A stretch of DNA of 11,618 nt, taken from the NCBI GenBank assembly GCA_018901615.1, contig JAHIEN010000112.1:1-11618 (forward strand). Reading direction: 5' to 3'. The position numbers and the translations under genes were made by a program. Below, in pieces: positions 7,494-11,618 of the stretch (positions are counted from its first letter, which is position 1; each line of letters starts with the position of its first letter). Origin of the DNA: Candidatus Omnitrophota bacterium (lineage in GTDB: Bacteria > Omnitrophota > Gorgyraeia > Gorgyraeales > Gorgyraeaceae). The notes beneath the pieces are model-generated. The model searched no databases. It was not told the DNA's origin and saw only the letters and a program-made list of their open reading frames with translations.

Positions 7494-7506
7494 CTTTTGG
7501 TAGCTT

Positions 7507-7581
7507 TTGTACCGTTTGCGACTTTCCTCGTCAAGCTATTCCAGAATCACGCTTTGATAGGGGAAAGTCGAAACGGTACAA
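7507..7581. repeat. 75-bp imperfect palindrome (20-bp arms, one bulged base)
   Basis: Left arm TTGTACCGTTT (7507-7517), an unpaired G, then CGACTTTCC (7519-7527). The right arm is GGAAAGTCG (7562-7570) followed by AAACGGTACAA (7571-7581). The pairing is perfect except for the bulged G7518. TCAAGC (7531-7536) can pair with GCTTTGA (7551-7557) with a one-base bulge, leaving a loop of about 14 bases. A 10-base direct repeat TAGCTTTTGG/T (7491-7510) stands just before it, the first copy containing the upstream stop codon. It sits between two convergent genes and might end transcription from both sides, but no T-tract follows. A small mobile repeat is the other reading. Confidence 0.65.
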
Positions 7582-7594
7582 GCAATAGACCCGC

Positions 7595-7680
7595 CTATTT
7601 CCAGTGCCCGCCATCTTCGACCTGGTATCTGATGTAGTGGCCCTCGACAACTATATTTCCGTATTCTTCGCGTAGCTTTT
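7595..7680 (-). pseudogene. Out-of-frame C-terminal tail of the 7881 gene
   Basis: On the minus strand a second frame reads LREEYGNIVVEGHYIRYQ, then VEDGGHWK and a TAG at 7597-7595. It has no start of its own. Adding one A to the AAAA run at 7680-7677 joins it to the upstream frame and gives a 95-residue protein. The full span 7595-7881 is 287 bases, one short of 96 codons, as expected for a one-base deletion. It is either a true frameshift mutation or a homopolymer sequencing error. Confidence 0.6.
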
Positions 7681-7881
7681 ATTGCGGCCCGGATTACTGT
7701 TGTTACGATTTATTCCAGTGATGTTGCCTATAAGATCCACATTACCGCCTGTAATAATCCTTACCCCTTTGATTGCGGCAAGAGCCTTCCCGGCCTTATC
7801 CCAGTCACTGGCATAGCTTGACGCCGAGGTACCTATTAAGGTACCAACCACGATCATGCTTACTATGGTAACCTTTTTCAT
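7651..7881 (-). CDS. Small exported protein, frameshifted at its C-terminus
   Basis: The open frame as read encodes 76 residues. The start is the ATG at 7881, because AAAGGAGGTGA lies at 7897-7887 with ideal spacing; a GTG at 7890 falls inside that site. Residues 1-27 form a signal peptide (MKKVTIVSMIVVGTLIGTS, ending SYA before SDW). The mature part has DWDKAGKALAAIKGVRIITGGNVDLIGNITGI. I recall this pattern from small periplasmic hypothetical proteins that end in an EGHYIRYxVEDGGHW tail. Exactly such a tail is encoded just downstream in another frame, so the last nine residues here (KSYAKNTEI region) are probably frameshift products. It is divergent from the ECF sigma operon and has a matching ECF-type promoter. 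Function is unknown. Confidence 0.7.
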   Translation of the reverse strand: MKKVTIVSMIVVGTLIGTSASSYASDWDKAGKALAAIKGVRIITGGNVDLIGNITGINRNNSNPGRNKSYAKNTEI

Positions 7882-7904
7882 GCGAATCACCTCCTTTACT
7901 GGCT

Positions 7905-7934
7905 TTTGACAACAAAACTATCTAAAAAGTTCCC
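7905..7934 (-). promoter_or_regulatory. ECF-sigma-type promoter of the exported-protein gene
   Basis: On the minus strand GGGAACTT (7934-7927), a 16-base spacer and GTCAAA (7910-7905). The -10 ends 24 bases before the ATG at 7881, the same distance as in the Spy-like gene. It matches the two other ECF-type promoters of the window in motif and spacing, differing in one -10 base (GTCAAA against GTCTAA). Confidence 0.65.
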
Positions 7935-7936
7935 GA

Positions 7937-7948
7937 AAGTGGTATAAT
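7937..7948 (+). promoter_or_regulatory. Extended -10 (housekeeping) promoter of the sigma operon
   Basis: AAGTGGTATAAT, with a perfect TATAAT at 7943-7948 and the extended TGG. There is no good -35 at 17 bases upstream. A TTGACA at 7906-7911 is too far (31 bases). It could give basal transcription of the sigma factor before the ECF-type promoter fires. It overlaps the control region of the divergent gene. Confidence 0.45.
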
Positions 7949-7958
7949 AAAAAACAAT

Positions 7959-7987
7959 GAAACTTTTGCATGAGGTTTGCTGTCTAA
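7959..7987 (+). promoter_or_regulatory. ECF-sigma-type autoregulatory promoter
   Basis: GAAACTT (7959-7965), a 16-base spacer (7966-7981) and GTCTAA (7982-7987). The wider blocks AACTTTTGC and CTGTCTAAG are identical to those before the Spy-like gene and equally spaced. A start about seven bases after the -10 falls near 7994, which leaves only the GGAGG and the ATG at 8004. This supports 8004 over the upstream TTG or ATG as the sigma start. Confidence 0.75.
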
Positions 7988-8003
7988 GATAATGGAGGAC
8001 CGT

Positions 8004-8558
8004 ATGCAGGATATATCCAGAGACCTTTTAACGCAGGCCTCAAAAGGCGACATGCAGGCCTTTGAGGAGATCTACAGGCTCGCATCAGGCTTTGTATATA
8101 GCGTGGCCCTGAGGATCACGGCTAACGCGGATGAGGCAAAAGAGGTCACCCAGGATGTGTTTATAAAGGTATATAAAAAACTCTGGAGATTTAGATTCCA
8201 GTCTTCTTTCAAGACATGGGTATACAGGGTAACGACCAATACCGCGCTAAACACCTTAAAGAAAATCTCAAAGGAGATAGGGAGGCGAGCTGATTATGAT
8301 GTCGCGCTCAAGGTCAAAGATGACCGCGCAGCAACCACGCAGGCTGTTGAAAGAGATGACAATAAGAGACTGCTTTCGTCTTTATTAGGTATGCTCAACC
8401 CTGACCAGAGGGCTTGTATAATATTAAGGGAGATCGAAGGGCTGGATTATAGAGAGATATCAAAGGCATTGGGGGTCAATATAAATACTGTAAGGAGCAG
8501 GTTAAAAAGGGCGAGAGAGGCGCTTATCCCCCATGGAAAAAGAGGTGATAGACTATGA
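8004..8558 (+). CDS. ECF-family RNA polymerase sigma factor (RpoE-like)
   Basis: A 184-residue group IV sigma factor that would direct RNA polymerase to stress promoters. Region 2 spans roughly residues 20-90. It includes the core-binding segment DEAKEVTQDVFIKVYKKLWRF and the promoter-melting segment SSFKTWVYRVTTNTALNTLKK. Region 4, at about 125-178, includes LNPDQRACIILREIEGLDYREIS, and its recognition helix is in GVNINTVRSRLKRARE. Longer starts exist at 7977 (TTG) and 7992 (ATG). GGAGG at 7994-7998 and the ECF-type promoter ending at 7987 favour 8004. The stop overlaps the anti-sigma gene as ATGA, which is typical of a coupled sigma/anti-sigma pair. Its probable targets are the three GRAACTT-N16-GTCWAA promoters here. 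Confidence 0.92.
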   Translation: MQDISRDLLTQASKGDMQAFEEIYRLASGFVYSVALRITANADEAKEVTQDVFIKVYKKLWRFRFQSSFKTWVYRVTTNTALNTLKKISKEIGRRADYDVALKVKDDRAATTQAVERDDNKRLLSSLLGMLNPDQRACIILREIEGLDYREISKALGVNINTVRSRLKRAREALIPHGKRGDRL

Positions 8559-9013
8559 ATTGTAAAAAAGTCAAAGAACTTCTTATGACAGATTATGTTG
8601 ATGGTGAGATGAGACCTGGCATTCAACACCGGATCAGGCAACACCTGGCCGGCTGCAGTGACTGCAGGGGGTTTGAAGAGGCCGTGCAAAAGGAGGCCAT
8701 AGAACCATTTAGAAATGCTCAAAGAGTCCAGGCGCCGGGCATTGTGTGGGAAGGAATAAAGGAGGCCATAGCTGCGCCTGAAAAGGCGCCTGTTTTTATT
8801 ATCAGGAGACCCGCGTTTGCCCTTGCGGCTGTTGCGGCGCTTATCTTTTTAACAGCGATCTTTGCAAGGTCATTTTTTATAAGCCCCGGGCAGGTAACTG
8901 AGTATATAGAGGAACAGGCAGCGTTTTTTGCATACCTGGATACCGGCGTAAATAGTTTCATGGATGAAGGAGGTGGAGGCCTGGGCACCAGTATAGAGGA
9001 ATATTTTCTTTAG
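8555..9013 (+). CDS. Membrane anti-sigma factor with zinc-finger (ZAS) domain
   Basis: A 152-residue protein expected to hold the sigma factor inactive at the inner membrane. The N-terminal zinc-binding motif is HLAGCSDC (H30, C34, C37, the Hx3Cx2C of ZAS domains), preceded by YVDGEM, the usual lead-in. One membrane span lies at about residues 86-110 (FALAAVAALIFLTAIFA). The short outer domain ends in a glycine-rich stretch and GTSIEEYFL. Release would normally occur by proteolysis or by a zinc or redox change, but no protease gene is present here. It overlaps the sigma gene by four bases. The outer domain resembles no sensor I know, so the signal is unknown. Confidence 0.9.
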   Translation: MNCKKVKELLMTDYVDGEMRPGIQHRIRQHLAGCSDCRGFEEAVQKEAIEPFRNAQRVQAPGIVWEGIKEAIAAPEKAPVFIIRRPAFALAAVAALIFLTAIFARSFFISPGQVTEYIEEQAAFFAYLDTGVNSFMDEGGGGLGTSIEEYFL

Positions 9014-9015
9014 AG

Positions 9016-9044
9016 GGAACTTTTGCGTCTGTTATTCTGTCTAA
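9016..9044 (+). promoter_or_regulatory. ECF-sigma-type promoter of the Spy-like gene
   Basis: GGAACTT (9016-9022), a 16-base spacer and GTCTAA (9039-9044), lying three bases after the anti-sigma stop. Predicted transcription begins near 9051, just before AAAGGAGG (9052-9058), giving a short leader to the ATG at 9068. It matches the promoter at 7959-7987 in both boxes and in spacing. Confidence 0.75.
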
Positions 9045-9067
9045 GTTAGTGAAAGGAGGCGATAGCC

Positions 9068-9565
9068 ATGAATACGAAATACAGAAAGGTACTTATTTGC
9101 GCAGCGGTAGTAGGGTTGTTTTTTTCGAGCACATCAGTATACGCATGGTCTTTCGGTCGCGATTCAGAAAAAGGGGAAAGACACGTGGAAAGGAAGATGG
9201 ACAAGTTAGTTGATGAGCTTGGCCTGAGTCCTGAACAGGAAGAGCAGTTGAAAAGCCTCAAAAGTAGCCAGAGAGAGGCAAAAAAAGAATTAAAGGAAAA
9301 GATGCGCTCTAAGAGGGCAGAGTTGAGGGAGGAATTGGAAAAAGTAGACATTGACAGGGCAAAGGTGGATTCTCTTGTCGCTGAGATCAAAGGCCTCATG
9401 GGTCAAGAACTGGAAAGAATGGTTGAAGGCGTGCTTTTAATGAAAGAGACCCTTGCACCGGAACAATATGAAAAGTTTAAAAATAAAATAGGGAAGCGCA
9501 AGGATAAGGGCGAAGATTATCAGGGTGGAAGAGAAAAGAAACGCGGAAGATGCTTTTGGCGCTAA
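9068..9565 (+). CDS. Spy/CpxP-like periplasmic LTxxQ protein
   Basis: A 165-residue exported protein. Residues 1-26 are a signal peptide ending in SVYA before WSF. The mature part is strongly helical and charged, with two LTxxQ-type motifs: LSPEQEEQL at 53-61 and LAPEQYEKF at 129-137. These are joined by a long basic/acidic helix (about 62-120). This is the layout of Spy, CpxP and ZraP, periplasmic proteins that bind unfolded proteins or metals and damp envelope stress signalling. The C-terminus is very basic (GREKKRGRCFWR) with one Cys. ATG at 9068 follows AAAGGAGG. It has its own ECF-type promoter and also follows the anti-sigma gene, so it is probably both an output and a feedback part of that system. 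Confidence 0.88.
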   Translation: MNTKYRKVLICAAVVGLFFSSTSVYAWSFGRDSEKGERHVERKMDKLVDELGLSPEQEEQLKSLKSSQREAKKELKEKMRSKRAELREELEKVDIDRAKVDSLVAEIKGLMGQELERMVEGVLLMKETLAPEQYEKFKNKIGKRKDKGEDYQGGREKKRGRCFWR

Positions 9566-9810
9566 AATATTCCTTGTGCCGCGTTGGTAGTAGCAGGCGC
9601 ACAACCTGTTAAGTGTCCCCTGCATTGTGGGTAAGTTTACCTTCCTGTAGTAAAAATTTCCTAAAATAATTTGGAAGAAAATAGGCTGATCAGTGGTATA
9701 ATATACAAGGTTCTTTCGTAAAATGAATGGAACTAGATAGTCAACTTGTTCGGTAAGGAGTGATAGCTAAAGTATACAGCAAAAACCATAAAAAGTTCAA
9801 TAAAATTAGT
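9566..9810. other. Intergenic region without a recognisable gene
   Basis: No open frame with a ribosome site was found. It holds a short palindrome GGTAAGTTTACC (9630-9641), an AAGTGTCCCC stretch (9610-9619), and an extended -10 promoter ending at 9702. After that promoter, about 108 bases run to the left end of the insertion sequence with only a five-codon ATG frame. That stretch may be the cut-off leader of the gene now at 11104. Confidence 0.4.
9671..9702 (+). promoter_or_regulatory. Possible extended -10 promoter pointing into the insertion sequence
   Basis: GTGGTATAAT with TATAAT at 9697-9702 and an extended TGG. TTGGAA (9671-9676) is 20 bases upstream, longer than ideal. The same ten bases occur in two clearer promoters of this window. 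No gene follows on the plus strand before 11104. Confidence 0.4.
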
Positions 9811-11039
9811 TTTTAAGGTAAAATTAGCGACACTTTTCTGTAAGAGTAGAATAAATTTTCAAAGAGCGACTGTTCTTTGTCAATACTATAAGAACTTACA
9901 AAACAGCTTCCAGTAAGACCTGCAGTATGGAAGTTTGGTTCCACAGGCTTCAGCTGGGGTAATGCCTTTAAGTCTTTGGTTAGGCCTAAAATAATTATGG
10001 AGATATATCTGTAGCGTAACAAAACTCCATAAGCCCAAATCAGACTTAAAGCCTCTGTAACGCCTGGCATTGACTTTAAGAGATGACCAGCTTCGTTCTA
10101 TGCGGTTATTATTAGGCCTTTCAAAGAAGCCGTGATAGACCTTATGGAGTTTATCTCTATTAAAGCCTAAATCACCAAGGGCAGATTGATAACTCCACAA
10201 GCCATCTGTTACAGCTTGTATGTTCTTTAAACAAGGCGACGCGTTAAAGGCAATGTTAAAATTACTCCTTGCGTATTCGGTGGAACGTTTGGGCGATATA
10301 AACCAGCTTTGCTCGGAGTCAAAACGCGACTCTTTAGTCATCCAGACCCAGCGCTTCTGGCCTTTAACCCAGAATATAGTCTCGTCGGTAAGAGTCCTTC
10401 TTCTACCGCGAGCCTTGGGAACAGATAAAAGCCCCAAGTTCTTATGGATATCAAGCGCTGCCTTGTGAGTCCACCTGGTTATGGTGTCGTGAGATATAGA
10501 TACATTAAACAGCTCTTTCATAATTTTAACTACTTCAGTAGCCGGCAGGCTCCTGAAGACACTAAAGTATAAAGCTATCGATACGGAAGAATTCGCGAAT
10601 GACATTTTAGGCCAGCTGAATTTAATAGATAGTTCAGTCTCAATACATTCAATCGGATCTTTGGCAATCTTGAAAGATTTACCCGGTAGCGGCACATTGA
10701 GCTTATGATTACAATGTCGTTTATCGTTGTGGATGTGGTTATTACAGCGTAATCTATAACCATCGCTTAAGAACTTAAAGATACTCATTCTGCCGCCACA
10801 CTTAGGGCAAGGCATTGTTGGATATTTTTTAATCCGTTCTGGCTGTCCAGGAACAAATTGCCTGCGGCAATTAGGATCCTTACATTGATAACGTTGAAGA
10901 TTCCTAAATCCGCTAGGATGGCCAAAACGATAGGTATCAGAATCGCAGCGCGGACATAATACAGGTTCTTTAACAGTTTTTGACATATTAAAGTCTCCTT
11001 TCGGTTATAAAAGCGGGTGTAATAAATTTAGCCTTAAAA
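9811..11039 (-). mobile_element. Insertion sequence, about 1.23 kb, IS6-like DDE transposase
   Basis: One transposase gene fills the element on the minus strand. Imperfect terminal inverted repeats of 23 bases, about 17 matching, lie at 9811-9833 (starting TTTTAAGG) and 11017-11039 (ending CCTTAAAA). Both inner ends carry ACAC/GTGT. No target-site duplication is clear in the flanks, so the tips may be off by a few bases or the insertion is old. IS6 ends usually begin GGTTCTG, which is not the case here, so the family is uncertain. Confidence 0.65.
9886..10986 (-). CDS. DDE transposase with two N-terminal zinc ribbons (IS6/IS240-like core)
   Basis: This 366-residue protein cuts and joins the ends of the insertion sequence. 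Two zinc ribbons come first: C11, C14, C35 and C40 (CPRC...CKDPNC), then C60, C63, C81 and C92 (CPKCG...). A helix-turn-helix-like segment, VSISHDTITRW, is at 162-172. The catalytic triad is probably D201 (LTDETIF), D261 (VTDGLW) and E297 (NRIERSW), with 35 residues between the last two, typical of DDE enzymes. The tail YLHNYFRPNQRLKGITPAEA is also common in these transposases. ATG at 10986 follows AAAGGAG. The frame is intact with all key residues, so it may be active. IS1595-like elements share the zinc ribbon, but the core looks closer to IS6/IS240. Confidence 0.88.
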   Translation of the reverse strand: MSKTVKEPVLCPRCDSDTYRFGHPSGFRNLQRYQCKDPNCRRQFVPGQPERIKKYPTMPCPKCGGRMSIFKFLSDGYRLRCNNHIHNDKRHCNHKLNVPLPGKSFKIAKDPIECIETELSIKFSWPKMSFANSSVSIALYFSVFRSLPATEVVKIMKELFNVSISHDTITRWTHKAALDIHKNLGLLSVPKARGRRRTLTDETIFWVKGQKRWVWMTKESRFDSEQSWFISPKRSTEYARSNFNIAFNASPCLKNIQAVTDGLWSYQSALGDLGFNRDKLHKVYHGFFERPNNNRIERSWSSLKVNARRYRGFKSDLGLWSFVTLQIYLHNYFRPNQRLKGITPAEACGTKLPYCRSYWKLFCKFL

Positions 11040-11103
11040 TACACTCTATACCGAGAGGAGACGATAACAATCAAGTTCTTTCATGCAAAAAGGAGGCTAG
11101 AAT

Positions 11104-11618
11104 ATGACTGTCAAAGAAATAACGTTGGAGAAGTTTAATGTCACAGAGTTTATCGAGGAAAAGACAAAAGAGATCGCCGGTCTTGTAGGTAGCGGCGTGG
11201 CTATTAACGCGCTTTCAGGAGGAGTGGATTCCTGCGCTGTTACGATGCTGGGACACAAAGCCCTGGGAGACAGGCTTAAGACATATTTTATAGATAATGG
11301 AATAATGAGGGAAGGTGAGCCCGATAAGATCAAGGCACTGTTTGATAAGCTTGGGGTCCATATAGAGATAATTGACGCGCAGGATGAATTTTTTAACGCG
11401 TTAAAAGACCTGACCGATCCTGAAGAAAAGAGGGAAGCGATTACCCAGACTTTTTATAAAGATGTATTTGGCAGGCTTGTAAGAGAGAGCGGGGCAAAAT
11501 ACCTTTTGCAAGGCACGATCCTGACAGACGTGGATGAGACAGTCGCCGGAATAAAAAGACAGCACAATGTTTTTGAACAGCTGGGGATCGACCCACAAAA
11601 AACGTTCGGATATAAGAT
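11104..11618 (+). CDS. guaA: GMP-synthetase-type ATP pyrophosphatase (partial, no glutaminase domain)
   Basis: The first 171 residues of a gene cut by the window end. The PP-loop SGGVDS is at residues 38-43. It is followed by GHKALGDRLKTYFIDNGIMREGE, DPEEKREAI, LLQGTILTDVDE and IKRQHNV. These are the ATP-pyrophosphatase blocks of GMP synthetase, which adenylates XMP and aminates it to GMP. The usual bacterial N-terminal glutamine amidotransferase domain (about 190 residues) is missing: the protein begins directly with a short helix before the PP-loop, as in the archaeal two-subunit enzyme. ATG at 11104 follows AAAAAGGAGG at good spacing. It is a GuaAb-like subunit or a divergent paralogue using ammonia or a separate glutaminase. 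The rest of the gene is needed to decide. Confidence 0.75.
   Translation, partial: MTVKEITLEKFNVTEFIEEKTKEIAGLVGSGVAINALSGGVDSCAVTMLGHKALGDRLKTYFIDNGIMREGEPDKIKALFDKLGVHIEIIDAQDEFFNALKDLTDPEEKREAITQTFYKDVFGRLVRESGAKYLLQGTILTDVDETVAGIKRQHNVFEQLGIDPQKTFGYK

Noticed and set aside
7977..8003. Longer starts (TTG 7977, ATG 7992) for the sigma factor
   Set aside because: They overlap the ECF-type -10 box or predicted transcript start, and GGAGG at 7994-7998 serves the ATG at 8004.
9610..9619. AAGTGTCCCC as the right end of another GGGGAC-type element
   Set aside because: No matching GGGGACACTT arm was found upstream.
9860..9879. CAAAGA/TCTTTG hairpin after the transposase stop as a terminator
   Set aside because: The stem is only six AT-rich pairs and no T-tract follows on the minus strand.
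9706..11090. CAAGGTTCTTTCGTAAAA (9706) and CAAGTTCTTTCATGCAAAA (11072) as a duplication flanking the insertion sequence
   Set aside because: The copies are imperfect, too long for a target duplication, and stand about 30-100 bases outside the best terminal repeats; chance similarity is more likely.

Overview
The window looks like a chromosomal stretch from an uncultured or deep-branching, probably anaerobic, diderm (Gram-negative-type) bacterium. The diderm inference rests on a lipobox lipoprotein, a Spy/CpxP-like periplasmic protein and a zinc-finger anti-sigma factor with one membrane span. The anaerobic inference rests on a GlpA-type glycerol-3-phosphate dehydrogenase grouped with an FAD/NAD oxidoreductase and a DUF1667 protein, as in Thermotoga and clostridia. 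Frequent ATA and AGG/AGA codons and the overall gene style recall Omnitrophota-like genomes, but this is only an impression. No rRNA, tRNA or CRISPR array was seen.

Layout. 1-216: tail of an unrecognised protein. 221-1165: PfkB sugar kinase. 1215-2643: a row of small envelope and redox genes (four-span membrane protein, 47-residue lipoprotein, FxsA-like protein, flavodoxin). 2644-2951: intergenic region with a 143-bp inverted-repeat element and a probable glpK promoter. 2952-7207: tightly overlapping glycerol operon (glpK, glpA, GlpB-like oxidoreductase, DUF1667 protein), which would phosphorylate glycerol and oxidise glycerol-3-phosphate to dihydroxyacetone phosphate, passing electrons to a second flavoprotein. 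7266-7493: small conserved hypothetical gene with its own promoter. 7507-7581: long hairpin repeat. 7595-7881 (minus): small secreted protein with an apparent one-base frameshift. 8004-9565: ECF sigma factor, zinc-finger anti-sigma factor and Spy/CpxP-like protein. 9811-11039: insertion sequence with a DDE transposase on the minus strand. 11104-end: start of a GMP-synthetase-type ATP pyrophosphatase that lacks the glutaminase domain.

The most interesting signal is at 7900-9060. Three promoters share the form GRAACTT-N16-GTCWAA. They lie before the sigma gene, before the divergent secreted-protein gene and before the Spy-like gene. They match the E. coli sigma-E type consensus, and two of them also share the same -10-to-ATG distance of 24 bases. 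This points to a compact, self-regulated envelope-stress regulon in which the sigma factor drives its own operon, a periplasmic chaperone-like protein and a second small exported protein. The other items of interest are two families of long inverted repeats just downstream of stop codons, and an insertion sequence lying between an orphan promoter and the GMP-synthetase-like gene.
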